Below, one piece after another: positions 29,790 to 43,600 of a stretch of 64,000 nucleotides of DNA. The first letter of the stretch is position 1. Every line of letters begins with the position of its first letter. The DNA comes from Ridgeia piscesae. Lineage: Eukaryota; Annelida; Polychaeta; Sabellida; Siboglinidae. The stretch is taken from assembly GCA_025642075.2 (NCBI GenBank), contig JAODUO010000161.1, positions 86,001 through 150,000 on the forward strand, in the 5' to 3' direction. Position numbers and translations under genes: made by a program. The notes below the pieces were generated by a model that saw only the letters and a program-made list of their open reading frames with translations, searched no databases and was not told the DNA's origin.

Positions 29790-32212
29790 GGAAACATACA
29801 ACGCTATCCCCATCGACAGGGAAAACTTCCAACACCACCCGACTGACAGGGAAAATCAACTTTCAACATTACCTCTTCGATAGGGAAACTTCCAAGGCTC
29901 CAATAGGGGCCTACTACCCGATTGACTGGGCAACGTCCAACACTATGCCCCTCGACCGAGAAAATCTTCAACAGTATCTCTTCGACCGGGGATACCTCTA
30001 ATACAAACCCCTCGACCGCGGATGCGTCAAACATGATTAATAAGACCTTCGAAGAAACCTCCAACACTACCCATCGACCGGAGTAACCTTCGCCATTACG
30101 CCATCGGCGAGACACCGTCCATCGCTACGACACCGACTGAAAAAACCTTCAACGCTTCCCCTTCGATCGGAGAAACCTCCAGCACTACCACTCGACCTGA
30201 GAAAACCTTAAAACATTTACCCCTCGACCGGAAAAATCTCCTATTTAATACCCTCAACCAGAGAAATCTCCAATACTGCACCTTCAACCAAGAAACCCGA
30301 TAATACATGTGTATCCACAAACATATGCTCTCGACCGGAGAAAACTCCAACGCTACCCCTCGACCTGAGAAACCAATTCGCCCTTATGCCATCATCCAAA
30401 AAAAAACCCATCGCTACCACACCGACTAAAAAACCTCCAACGCTTCTCCCTCGATCGGAGAAACCTCCAACACTGCCCCTGGACAGGATAAACCTCCAGC
30501 ACTCCCCATCAACCAAACGGAGAAACATCTAACATTACCGACCGGGGTAGTGTTAGACGTGGAAACCTCGACCGGGGAATCCTCCAACACTACCCATCGA
30601 CCGGGGGATCGTCCAATACTACCCATCGACCAGGGATACCTCTAACACTACCCATCGACCAGGGATACCTCTAACACTACCCATCGACCAGGGAATCCTC
30701 CAACACTACCCATCGACCAGGGAATCCTCCAACACTACCCATCGACCAGGGAATCCTCCAACACTACCCATCGACCAGGGAATCCTCCAACACTACCCAT
30801 CGACCAGGGAATCCTCCAACACTACCCATCGACCGGGGTAACCTCCAACACTACCCATCCACCGGGGAATCCTCCAACACTACCCATCGACCAGGGAATC
30901 CTCCAACACTACCCATCGACCGGGGTAACCTCCAACACTACCCATCGACCGGGGAATCCTCCAACACTACCCATTGACCAGGGAATCCTCCAACACTACC
31001 CATCGACCGGGGAAACCTCCAACACTACCCATCGACCGGGGAATCCTCCAACACTACCCATCGACCGGGAATCCTCCAATATACCCATCGACCGGGAAAC
31101 CTCCAACACTACCCATCGACCGGGGAAACCTCCAACACTACCCATCGACCGGGGAAACCTCCAACACTACCCATCGACCGGGGATACCTCCAACACTACC
31201 CATCGACCGGGGATACCTCCAACACTACCCATCGACCGGGGAAACCTCCAACACTACCCATCGACCGGGGAAACCTCCAACACTACCCATCGACCGGGGA
31301 AACCTCCAACACTACCCATCGACCGGGGAAACCTCCAACACTACCCATCGACCGGGGAAACCTCCAACACTACCCATCGACCGGGGAAACCTCCAACACT
31401 ACCCATCGACCGGGGAAACCTCCAACACTACCCATCGACCGGGGAAACCTCCAACACTACCCATCGACCGGGGAAACCTCCAACACTACCCATCGACCGG
31501 GGAAACCTCCAACACTACCCATCGACCGGGGAAACCTCCAACACTACCCATCGACCGGGGAAACCTCCAACACTACCCATCGACCGGGGAAACCTCCAAC
31601 ACTACCCATCGACCGGGGAAACCTCCAACACTACCCATCGACCGGGGAATACCTCCAACCTCACTACCCATCGACCGGGGAAACCTCCAACACTACCCAT
31701 CGACGGGGACTCCAACACCATCGACCGGGGAAACCTCCAACACTACCCATCGACCGGGGAATCAAACCATTCAATACTACCCATCGACTGGGGAAACCTC
31801 CAACACTACCCATCGACCGGGGAAACTCCAACACTACCCATCGACCGGGGAAACCTCCAATACTACCCATCGACCGGGGAAACCTTCAACACTACCCATC
31901 GACTGGGGTAACCTCCAACACTACCCATCGACCGGGGAAACTCCAACACTACCCATCGACCGGGGAAACCTCCAAACTACCCATCGACCGGGGAAACCTT
32001 CAACACTACCCATCACGGGGAACCTAAACCCATCGACCGGGGAAACTTCCAACACTACCCATCGACCGGGGAAACCTCCAACACTACCCATCCACCGGGG
32101 AAACCTCCAACACTACCCATCGACCGGAGAATCTTCCAACACTACCCATCGACCAGGGAAACCTCCAACACTACCCATCGACCGGAGAAACCTCCAACAC
32201 TACCCATCGAAA
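29790..32212. repeat. 29-bp minisatellite, about 2.4 kb
   Basis: The unit is GACCGGGGAAACCTCCAACA followed by CTACCCATC. From about 30550 to 32200 copies are near-identical; from 29790 to 30550 they are heavily diverged (AACCTTCAACGCTTCC..., ATCTCCAATACTGC...). Variants with AATCCTCC dominate 30680-30970 and AAACCTCC dominates 31100-31650. An 87-bp (3-unit) cycle gives a stop-free plus-strand frame of about 425 codons, which is a repeat artefact. Confidence 0.95.
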
Positions 32213-32219
32213 GCAGGGT

Positions 32220-34030
32220 TCCAAACAGAACTGTCACAAAATATCACCTAATTACTGACCAAACATGCTAATATTATTACAACGATGCTTAATTTCTAGC
32301 ATATATAATCATAATTTACATATCATAAACTGTCGTAAATAACTAGTGAACGTAATGGATTAATACGACTCTTAAGGTTAGAGCCTATCGTTATAACCAT
32401 TATTTTAGAGTCGATGCCGTATGAACTGAATTGTAATAGCGTACAATTTAGCAGAACACGTTCGGGTAACCACAAAAACAGGTCAACCAAGAAGCGGCAT
32501 AATTCATCATAGCGGTTTCCATGTAAACATTCGTTACACGTTTCTACCGACTTACGTTTGTGAATTCGTTGTCAGTCTCCTTCGACACTGTCCAAATATA
32601 CCTGCGTTGTCATCGAGACGTAGTATGTTTGTCACATATCCGACGCGACAGAGGTGGGTGACAAAGACAGTGCCTGCATGATTAGGCTGGCAGGTTCTCT
32701 AGCAGATGCTACTTATACACGCAGCTTCCTCCGCGCAGCGACAACTCGATCAGATCTAGGTAAATACGACACCCCTACTTTCTACTGGGACTACAGTACT
32801 TTCCACACACTCATCTGAACAAAATGCGTAACTTCCGGCCATCAAGTGCCTACTTAAATGTAATCAATTTTATTACTGAATACTTACTCCTGAAAATGTA
32901 CCTACTCCACCATAGACCATACCATGTACACTTTAATAGAACGCGCAAATATCGCTGTAATGTTAACGGATAAATGCATGTAGGAATCAAAGCGTCCATT
33001 ACATTGATTTATGAAAAGGGGTGTAGTTTCTATTTGGCGCGAGGAGAGCAGACGACAGGTGAGCGAGACAGGTGCCAGCGCCAGCACACACACGCCAACA
33101 GTGTATTCTTTTTCCAATATGAATCAAATGTGGCTTATCTGACACAGCCGTTGCCATGGCTGTCATTCCTCTTCTATTACGTCTACATTTTTGCAAATCA
33201 AAAGCAAATAGACGATGTCAATATAATGTTATACATTCCGACTTCTGCCACATAAGATGGACGGTGGTGTTACGTACGACTGGTCTATCTACAGGTTATT
33301 TATGTGTCGAAATGTTATCAGATTTAGACGTCACCTAAGGATCAATCAGATGCACCCGAGCGTGTTTCTATTTGACAACTTATCAGGAAGATAGGCCGGG
33401 GTCTATTATCTTACCGGGAGTTCACAGTTTATCATCAACAACACTGTGTTTTTAGATACGATCGAGAATCCGACAATGTTTTTAGTTGAAACGTTCCATG
33501 CCTCATGGATTCCGGCGTGGTCGCATTTGTGTAACCGGAAACAACGTTATGAATGATGATTTTCATAAGAACGGAAGTATCACAATTCATAATATGAAAT
33601 GATTAGTTTATCTGGTCGTTCGACGAAGCCGGAAACTTTGTAGACAATTCGTGGTTATTCGGATAACAGACTGGATAACTATTACCTATTGAGCGCGTCC
33701 ATACTTATGCACAACATAAAACTATAATAATTACTGTAAAATCTAAAATGATAATTGTCAATGTGTTTCTATTCTATATCTGGCAAAGTTTTGGCTTGAA
33801 ATCCGGTCCAGCACGTCACTCGTGTCGCGGTGTGTCATCGCTATGTCATGGATCTTGACGATAGAAGACATAGGGGAGGGAGCTGTTGGGTGAAGATATT
33901 TCGCCGGGGCATCGTCGGTACAGTACATTACGTCTCAGCTTGTCTCCTTGGGAGTCGCGGTGCCTGGGTGGTTGGTTGGTTGGATCATAGCAGAGGGATG
34001 CTGTTAGAGATTAGAAGCATGTAACATACA
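32220..34030. other. Intergenic, nothing recognised
   Basis: Mixed-composition DNA without exon-like frames, RNA signatures or long repeats that I can see. Confidence 0.45.
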
Positions 34031-34067
34031 TACATGTGTGTGTTTCTGCGTGCGAATGTAAGGTCTA

Positions 34068-34130
<63 letters not shown>

Positions 34131-34285
34131 TGTATATATATATATATAATGTGTTTATATGTATAATGTATGTGCATGTATACATACATATATGTATACA
34201 TACATACATAATATATACATACATACAAACACGCATATATATATGTTGTAAAAAAATTTTTTTTATATATATATATATATATATA
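34068..34285. repeat. (TA)n and TACA simple repeats
   Basis: TA dinucleotides at 34071-34148 and 34264-34284, linked by TACATACA-rich DNA. Confidence 0.92.
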
Positions 34286-34379
34286 CATACATATAATAAT
34301 GCATAATAATATAACTTTATTACTATGTATATTATATATAACTTATAACTGGATCACGTGTACAGCTCATATATATATA

Positions 34380-34800
34380 TATTATGTTACGTGTTATATG
34401 TTACATATAACGTGTTACGCATTACATACTTCGTGTTATATGTTACGTGTTACACATAACGTGTTACACGTTACACGTTATATGTTACACATTACGTTAT
34501 ACATGTTACGATATGTGTATTACGTGTAATATGTTACATACTATATATTATTTATTACATGTTACGTGCTAAACGTTACGTGTCGCATTTTACCTGTTAC
34601 ACGATGTGTTGCATATTAAATGTTACATGTTAGGCGTGTCATGTTACGTGTTTATTATCACGTTTTACGTGTTAGGTGTGGCGTGATATATGTTGCGTGT
34701 TACATGTTATGTGTGACATGTTGCGTGTTACATATTATATCTTACATATTAACATTATATTACATATAGCGTATTACGTATTATATAATAGATATTACAC
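34380..34800. repeat. Degenerate TTACRTGTTA-type repeat
   Basis: Many loosely spaced variants of TTACGTGTTA, ATGTTACA and ACGTGTTACAC, partly palindromic (TAACGTGTTACACGTTA), fading out near 34800. Confidence 0.75.
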
Positions 34801-36089
34801 ATGTCAAGGATGAATACGGAGCGGTAGATCTCTCACAATTCTTTATTTCGTTTACCAACAATTCAAAACCCTGTAACAATAACACACGTTACAGTAAACA
34901 CCAAAAGCAGTCACAATGTATACAACAACGCACAAAAAACTCAATTACTGCCAATGAAAATAAGGAAACAATTCTGAAGACACAACATCCTGAATGACAT
35001 GCATTCAGAAACCACTTTTCTCTGTCAATCATGTCATACTAACCAACATCAAATTACTACAGCCATTGCAGGTAACTCAAGCTATATTCATCTGACGCTG
35101 AAACCACCTGGTATGACAATCAAACAATAATTACGAATCCATATATATCCCCCTTATCATGACATCTTTATGACAATAATCAAACACCAAGACATTTACA
35201 TACTCCAAATATTCAATTTAATATTCATTTCAATATGATTTATTCAAACAACATTCGGTAGACATTACATATATAATTTAAGACTATACAAACATAATAC
35301 TGAAATACAAGAATCACTCATGTACGTGCCCACAGTCAGGCGTCAGGAAACATGCTCATGCTTCTTGCTCCCACAGCATTAGTGAATCAATCACGCTGCA
35401 GAACAAAAGTATGTTTCTATATCACTCATAATAAAACCACCATACATCTACCAGATATATAACATTAATTACATCAGTGCTGACCCCTAGTGATTATCCT
35501 AGTGCCTAATATCCAGACTTGTACAAGTCAACAGTTTGCAAACTATTAATGTTAAACTAGTGTCTTAATTTGTGGTCCACGTTCTCTCACGATACACATA
35601 TCGCCACTAGCAATACTGGTTACCATTTCACGATCGAACCACCCATGTGGATTACTGGATAGTGACGATTTGAATTAAACATTTGATAAATACATTAATA
35701 CGGCGATTTATGGCTTCTCCCATAGAACAACAACCTCAGTGTTAAATTTACACTGTACTGTACAGTTCAATATAAATGGCAACCATAATGGTTAGCTGGG
35801 GTTGGAATTAGCTACAAACACATATCGGTGCATTTTACAGGTGAGATTGCCGTGATCTACACGTACAATGGGAAATTACTCTACTACTGCAAGTAATCTA
35901 CGTGATTCTTGATCACCTTCTATAATTGTAAAAAAACAATACTATTGCTCGAATGTTTCTACACTCATGGGTGAAATGTTTCTATACAATTTTAATCTAA
36001 CACATTCAACTCACCACAGAAAAATCTTATTTCCCTCCGGAAAACACAGCCTCGATCGTAGCTAGGCTCATTGCTTGCTCTCCCACCCT
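34801..36089. other. AT-rich DNA without recognised features
   Basis: No coding, RNA or tandem-repeat signal found in about 1.3 kb. Confidence 0.45.
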
Positions 36090-36104
36090 TGGCAAAAAAA
36101 CTTT

Positions 36105-36440
36105 AAATTTTCTATAGAATATTCTATAGGATTTTTGTTTATAGAAAACTATAGGGTTTTTGCCAATAGTTTTCTATGCTATAGAATATTGTACAGGATT
36201 TTGAGTTTTCTGTAGGAAAAATCCTATAGAAATTCAATAGGATATTTCCTGAAAAAAATCCCAGATTATTACATAGGATAATTTCAATAGAAAACTAAAA
36301 AAAATCCCATAGATTATTCTACAGGATATTTCATATAGACAACTATAAAAATACTATAGAATATTCTATATTTTATTGTTTTAAGAAATATCGACAAAAT
36401 ATTCTATACGATGTTTTATATAGAATTCTATAAAAAGTAT
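36105..36440. repeat. CTATAG-rich palindromic cluster
   Basis: Contains the perfect 18-bp palindrome CTATAGAATATTCTATAG (36112-36129) and more than ten relatives such as ATAGAAAACTATAGG, CCTATAGAAATTCAATAGG and ACTATAGAATATTCTATA over about 330 bp. Confidence 0.75.
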
Positions 36441-36477
36441 TTACAACGAATACATGTGTATATCTGTTGATCTTACA

Positions 36478-36626
36478 AGTTATATATAATATATATTATT
36501 AATATATATAATAATATATATATATACATAAATAAATTATATTATATAGATATCATACGTTTTTATTACAATATTATGAAAGACATCCAATTTTGGCATT
36601 ATATATAATTTATATATATATATATA

Positions 36627-36662
<36 letters not shown>
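36478..36662. repeat. AT-rich simple repeats
   Basis: TA dinucleotide tracts and short palindromes, ending with about 30 bp of pure TA at 36632-36661. Confidence 0.9.
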
Positions 36663-36663
<1 letters not shown>

Positions 36664-37837
36664 CTCCACCTGGTGATTAATTGTGAGTGTTAATAAGCAG
36701 TGACAATAGGTATCACTGCGGTTTGATCAGGGGGAAGATAGCTGGATGTGGGGAGATCGAGTGGGAGAACAAGGAATGATCCGAGCCATGAGGTTATGTT
36801 TCCAGTGGGAAATGAGAAGTTGCTTTGCCTGCTTGCTGCACTGATGATTTGGCAGTAGAAACATGTGTTCCTGACATCGGATTGTGGACAGTGTTTTGAA
36901 TTGAAATAATGAATGAAATAAATGCAAACAAAAATTACTCGAATATGGACACGCAACTGTGTGCAAGTATTGTTAATGGCATTCATAAACAACCAGATAC
37001 ATATGTATAAGAATCTCTGTATATGCCATTAACGCAGTTATTTTTCAAAATTACCCATTACAATGCATGTACAGGCTAAGGTATAAATTAACAACCTTGG
37101 CTAATAAAACCAGGATAATTGGTATATTTTCTAACAATTTGACATGACCACAAATTATTTCATATAAATTAATAAACCATTTCATCATCTGGCTTTCACA
37201 CTAGAATTGAACCTGTTACGTCCCAGCGCCTGTGGGCATTAGATACCCTAATATTATAGCATGGAAAGGGAACACTTGTGAGATCATCGATACCACGGTT
37301 TGCGCCGACACTCAAAATCCTGACCTGCTGGGACAAATCTGGCTTCAGGTTTGGAACCAGCATATTGGATTTAATCTAAACAGACCCCAGTAGCAAAAGT
37401 TTAAGTATTGCGATATAGATTAAATAAAAAAATGGACTAAGTACAAGAAATCAACATGAAATCCACGAAAACATCTACATTACTACAATATAAGGTGATG
37501 TTATTACATTATCAGGCAGTTAGTACAATATTAGGCGATTTTATTACATTAGTAGGCAGTTATTACATTAACAGGCGATTGTTACATTATCATTTGTAAC
37601 AGACGTCTCTAACGGTTTCAATTCATCGATCCATCCTTCGCCTGTTCACCCGAACTTCGCCTAATTACAACGCGTTAATGCATGCATCTCCATTATCCGT
37701 TTGTTCGCACCAGGAATCCTGAGCTAATCCCTGTTTGTCACCTGATTACGAAGCCGGAATTCGGAAGCTAATAAGCTTAAAATGTTGACTGCGCCGCTCG
37801 CGCTTTCGTCAGAAGCAAACACCATACAGCGTAAGAC
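36663..37837. other. Non-coding DNA with a short degenerate repeat
   Basis: No gene found. At 37495-37590 there are about four variants of TTATTACATTATCAGGCAGT, 25-30 bp apart. Confidence 0.5.
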
Positions 37838-37992
37838 GTGACGTGGCGTGGCGTGGCGTGGCGTGGCGTGGCGTGGCGTGGCGTGGCGTGGCGTGGCGTG
37901 GCGTGGCGTGGCGTGGCGTGGCGTGGCGTGGCGTGGCGTGGCGTGGCGTGACGTGACGTGACGTGACGTGACGTGACGTGACGTGACGTGAG
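37838..37992. repeat. Two-part pentanucleotide array (GGCGT then GACGT)
   Basis: About 22 copies of GTGGC/GGCGT (37842-37950) are followed without a break by about 9 copies of GACGT, and the array opens with GACGTGACGT. Each unit contains GCGTG or ACGTG. It ends only a few bases before the ATG at 37999. Confidence 0.95.
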
Positions 37993-37998
37993 AGAGAC

Positions 37999-38735
37999 AT
38001 GGCGGTGCCTATGTTGAAATGTCCTTTGAGTGTTTATCTGATCGCGTCGCGTCAAAATACTCCGGTCGCAAGTCAACCAGACACTGGCGTGCCTCGTTCG
38101 CAACATCCAGGAAACATTGCAAAGTTACCGGCCGAGCCAGGACCAATGAATCCCGAAGGTTTGGGGGCAAATGATTTCGATATGACGCTCTCCAACAACG
38201 ACACGTTAATGATAGGAATATATCCGATAGGCGACGGAGTGTTCAAACTACAAACGAGTGATGTGGGTGAAAGTCATCAACATCGCACACACCACAATTG
38301 CTTCCATAGGATTTACTGCCAATTGATGACGATCGTTACCATCGTCAGACACGGACAGGAGTTCTCGATGGCAATGCGCGTGTTGTTAACGCACCACAAG
38401 CCTTGATCGACGGACTGGCATGCGCAATGGCCACTGCGATTTCTCTTGAACCGGAATATTTTTGAGAAGTGAATTATTTCGTCATAGATTATATACTGTG
38501 TCTATTCTGGCACTCCGAAGCGATCTACTGGGCTGTCATCATGGTCAGTATATGGAACTTGGTACTGATGGCCGGTGAGCGCTACATCGCTGTGCATTAC
38601 CCTTTCGCATCTGTCAGCCACAAACACATCGTTGGAACATTTGTTGTGGTGTACGTATTCTTTGCATTGTTTTTACTTGTTTCAAGTGCGGCAAGTGCTA
38701 CCCGTCGAACTCGAAAGAACATCTTGCAATAACGA
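37999..38735 (+). pseudogene. Rhodopsin-family GPCR fragment, frameshifted
   Basis: An ATG at 37999 opens an N-terminal, extracellular-like segment with a glycosylation-type NNDT. TM1 continues in another frame (VKVINIAHTTIASIGFTAN), returns to the first frame (LMTIVTIVRHG, then MAMRVLLTHHK), then shifts again (ALIDGLACAMATAISLEPEY) and meets a TGA. TM3 and the ERY motif follow: YILCLFWHSEAIYW, NLVLMAGERYIAVHYPF, then TM4 VGTFVVVYVFFALFLL. I count three single-base frameshifts and one stop, with TM5-7 not found. This marks a pseudogene unless the assembly is error-rich here. Confidence 0.68.
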
Positions 38736-38867
38736 TGTTTCCATCAGCGTGCAGAACACAAATACCTGAGTATGTAGCTGCATTCAAACACATTTTAAGA
38801 CTGGACCATGTATGTATGAATCGGAGTTTTTAAAAATGTCGATATACACAAATGTCAGACAGCGTCA

Positions 38868-39024
38868 CGCGCACGCGCACGCGCACGCGCACGCGCACGC
38901 GCACGCGCACGCGCACGCGCACGCGCACGCGCACGCGCACGCGCACGCGCACGCGCACGCGCACGCGCACGCGCACGCGCACGCGCACGCGCACGCGCAC
39001 GCGCACGCGCACGCGCACGCGCAC
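38868..39024. repeat. (CACGCG)n hexanucleotide array
   Basis: About 26 copies of CACGCG, wholly alternating purine-pyrimidine. The translated frames are repeat artefacts. Confidence 0.97.
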
Positions 39025-39039
39025 ATCTTTAGTTGCTTC

Positions 39040-39215
39040 TTAAATTGACGGAGGTTGCCGTTGTTATGTATATTCGCAGGACGTTTATTCCACCGAGTGG
39101 GGCCAAAAACGCAGGCAGATGTGCGACGGACGTAACGTTTTTTTAGCGTAACAGTCGGCATCAATGTGTACGTATTCTGTACGTGACGCCTTTTGTGTGT
39201 TGTGTACTGCGTTGC
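39040..39215 (-). mobile_element. LINE reverse-transcriptase C-terminal scrap
   Basis: The minus strand encodes VFGPTRWNKRPANIHNNGNL followed by RQFKKQLK. This resembles the W..LP..IR....L..FK..LK end found after many non-LTR reverse transcriptases. It is joined directly to the hexanucleotide array. Confidence 0.5.
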
Positions 39216-39239
39216 GACTGTTTCCATGTATGCGTATAT

Positions 39240-40220
39240 TCATGTGTGTGAAGGCTGGAGAATGGAATAGGTGAGTATCGTGTACAATTTCTGAATATAA
39301 TATTTATATATAATACTTTACCATATCCATAACTTTCACAATGCTTTACTTAAAGCTACTTGTAATATAATAAATAGTAATATTTAAATAAATGTTAAAC
39401 ACCAAAAATTAAGATAACAATGTTGTGCAAATATGAATGGATTAAAAGGAGAGGAAACAATTTCCATGGTAAATTAATTTCTTGACAAATTAGCCAATCA
39501 TATGTATAAGTATACTGCACGTTTTATAAAATACGTTTCCAGGTTTTGTACTGCTGCATTTATATTTTAATTGAATATAGTTTTGTTGTACTATTTTCTT
39601 TATTAAATATATTGTGTCTTTTGCAAGTCATGCCTCCTTGTTGTTAAATAAAATGGCGCTTTTGCGATGTGAGGTGCATGTTCAATTAGATTTTCCAGAA
39701 CGCCGTCTGGACCAACATTACGTGACATTTAGCAAAACAACAGTATAGGTATGATCATAAACAGCAAGTCAACAACAACACACGTGCTTCATGGGAAATC
39801 TACTTCCTGAAAACGTATGCCTGCGTGACGTGTACTCGGACGATCCCCAGAGTGCCGAAATTAATGCGTCACGCATTGCGCAACACGCATTACATATTCA
39901 CGGAAGCGCTTCCACATCGGTGACGAAGTGTCGCAATTAAGGTACTCTGCCATACCTACCATTGCAGTGTGCTTTGTTTGTAAACAAGGACAAGTATGTT
40001 GAACTCGTTTTTTCTCACGACAGGCAGTTAGTGAACCCCAGGGTACTTGTCGCGATATTGTTGTCATGGACTGCCGATCATCCCAACGAATCTGCATGAC
40101 AACGCGAGCCTCTAACCCATGAACCAGTTCCAGACGGTGCAGCACCGGCCACATTGACATCACTTGTGTCGTCTGTGTATTTATTTCATACTGGAATACT
40201 GTCCTGTTGAATCTGTGATG
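39240..40220. other. Intergenic, nothing recognised
   Basis: AT-rich and then mixed DNA. The short minus-strand frame at 39861-40163 has no features I can name. Confidence 0.4.
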
Positions 40221-40285
40221 AAATTACATACCTACACTCTCACATATACACAAAACTCACAAACACACGCACGCACGCAGGTACG

Positions 40286-40442
<157 letters not shown>

Positions 40443-40689
40443 ATGTAAGCGTGTACGTGTGTATGTTTCTATGTACATATATACATAGCAACATTCCTAC
40501 CACGTGGCGGTTTAAAACCAGGGTTCGCTGCGTGTTTAGAAGTCGATGTTCACCATGTTTTAATGCTGTTTCGTTGAAATGATTCGTTGCCGTTGGTTAC
40601 CTTTCCAGCATCGTATATCGATTTCGCAAAGAAAATAGATTACCCAGCATAAATAAGGCGTACATTCTTACATTTCAGTGTGCGAAAAA

Positions 40690-43600
40690 CCGGATTTCAA
40701 CCTTTTGTTAGAATCGTCCGATATGAAAATGTTCCACGATGCGATTTTCGGCGAAATGTTGTAGGTTGTTTCAAGTGTTGAGCTCTTGATGGTTGTTTGG
40801 CTGCCACCTTATCCTTCGTTGTAGTCCACAGGTTCTCAGTGGAATTCGGATCTGGGCAGTCCCCAGGCCATTCCAGCACGGAGATGTTCTTCTTCTTAGG
40901 GAAATCACCTTGGATGATGACAAGGAGCGCCATCTTGCAGGAAAATTGTACATTTGTGGATGTCCCTAAAAACTCCCTATGCAGTTTCAGCTTCTCTTTC
41001 AGCATCTCCACGTACCTAGGTCCACTCACAGTGGTGTTAGGTGGAACAAACTAGACTAGAAGGGCCAAACATGACATGGCATCTCCACGTGCCTAGGTCC
41101 ACTCACAGTGGTGTTAGGTGGAACAAACTAGACTAGAAGGGCCAAACATGACATGGCATCTCCACGTGCCTAGGTCCACTCACAGTGGTGTTAGGTGGAA
41201 CAAACTAGACTAGAAGGGCCAACACACGACATGGCTCCTCCACGTACCTAGGTCCACTCACAGTGGTGTTAGGTGGAACAAACTAGACTAGAAGGGCCAA
41301 CACACGACATGGCTCCTCCACGTACCTAGGTCCACTCACAGTGGTGTTAGGTGGAACAAACTAGACTAGAAGGGCCAAACATGACATGGCATCTCCACGT
41401 GCCTAGGTCCACTCACAGTGGTGTTAGGTGGAACAAACTAGACTAGAAGGGCCAAACATGACATGGCACCTCCACGTGCCTAGGTCCACTCACAGTGGTG
41501 TTAGGTGGAACAAACTAGACTAGAAGGGCCAACACACGACATGGCTCCTCCACGTACCTAGGTCCACTCACAGTGGTGTTAGGTGGAACAAACTAGACTA
41601 GAAGGGCCAACACACGACATGGCTCCTCCACGTACCTAGGTCCACTCACAGTGGTGTTAGGTGGAACAAACTAGACTAGAAGGGCCAACACACGACATGG
41701 CTCCTCCACGTACCTAGGTCCACTCACAGTGGTGTTAGGTGGAACAAACTAGACTAGAAGGGCCAACACACGACATGGCTCCTCCACGTACCTAGGTCCA
41801 CTCACAGTGGTGTTAGGTGGAACAAACTAGACTAGAAGGGCCAAACATGACATGGCATCTCCACGTACCTAGGTCCACTCACAGTGGTGTTAGGTTGAAC
41901 AAACTAGACTAGAAGGGCCAACACACGACATGGCTCCTCCACGTACCTAGGTCCACTCACAGTGGTGTTAGGTGGAACAAACTAGACTAGAAGGGCCAAC
42001 ACACGACATGGCTCCTCCACGTACCTAGGTCCACTCACAGTGGTGTTAGGTGGAACAAACTAGACTAGAAGGGCCAACACACGACATGGCTCCTCCACGT
42101 ACCTAGGTCCACTCACAGTGGTGTTAGGTGGAACAACATAGACCAACAGGGCCAACACACGACATGGCACCTCCACGTGCCTGGGTCCACTCACAGTGGT
42201 GTTAGGTGGAACAAACTAGACTAGAAGGGCCAACACACGACATGGCTCCTCCACGTACCTAGGTCCACTCACAGTGGTGTTAGGTGGAACAAACTAGACT
42301 AGAAGGGCCAAACATGACATGGCATCTCCACGTACCTAGGTCCACTCACAGTGGTGTTAGGTGGAACAAACTAGACTAGAAGGGCCAACACACGACATGG
42401 CTCCTCCGTACCTAGGTCCACTCACAGTGGTGTTAGGTGGAACAAACTAGACTAGAAGGGCCAACACACGACATGGCTCCTCCACGTCCTAGGTCCACTC
42501 ACAGTGGTGTTAGGTGGAACAAAGTAGACTAGAAGGGCCAACACACGACATGGCTCCTCCACGTACCTAGGTCCACTCACAGTGGTGTTAGGTGGAACAA
42601 ACTAGACTAGAAGGGCCAACACACGACATGGCTCCTCCACGTACCTAGGTCCACTCACAGTGGTGTTAGGTGGAACAAACTAGACTAGAAGGGCCAAACA
42701 TGACATGGCATCTCCACGTACCTAGGTCCACTCACAGTGGTGTTAGGTGGAACAAACTAGACTAGAAGGGCCAAACATGACATGGCACCTCCACGTACCT
42801 AGGTCCACTCACAGTGGTGTTAGGTTGAACAAACTAGACTAGAAGGGCCAACACACGACATGGCTCCTCCACGTACCTAGGTCCACTCACAGTGGTGTTA
42901 GGTGGAACAAACTAGACTAGAAGGGCCAACACACGACATGGCTCCTCCACGTACCTAGGTCCACTCACAGTGGTGTTAGGTGGAACAAACTAGACTAGAA
43001 GGGCCAAACATGACATGGCTCCTCCACGTACCTAGGTCCACTCACAGTGGTGTTAGGTTGAACAAACTAGACTAGAAGGGCCAACACATGACATGGCTCC
43101 TCCACGTACCTAGGTCCACTCACAGTGGTGTTAGGTGGAACAAACTAGACTAGAAGGGCCAACACACGACATGGCTCCTCCACGTACCTAGGTCCACTCA
43201 CAGTGGTGTTAGGTGGAACAAACTAGACTAGAAGGGCCAACACACGACATGGCTCCTCCACGTACCTAGGTCCACTCACAGTGGTGTTAGGTGGAACAAA
43301 TTAGACTAGAAGGGCCAACACACGACATGGCTCCTCCACGTACCTAGGTCCACTCACAGTGGTGTTAGGTTGAACAAACTAGACTAGAAGGGCCAACACA
43401 CGACATGGCTCCTCCACGTACCTAGGTCCACTCACAGTGGTGTTAGGTGGAACAAACTAGACTAGAAGGGCCAACACACGACATGGCTCCTCCACGTACC
43501 TAGGTCCACTCACAGTGGTGTTAGGTGGAACAAACTAGACTAGAAGGGCCAACACACGACATGGCTCCTCCACGTACCTAGGTCCACTCACAGTGGTGTT

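Noticed and set aside
30974..32251. Plus-strand 425-codon open frame (STGETSNTTHRPGKP repeats)
   Set aside because: Translation of the 29-bp minisatellite, with an 87-bp cycle and no gene context.
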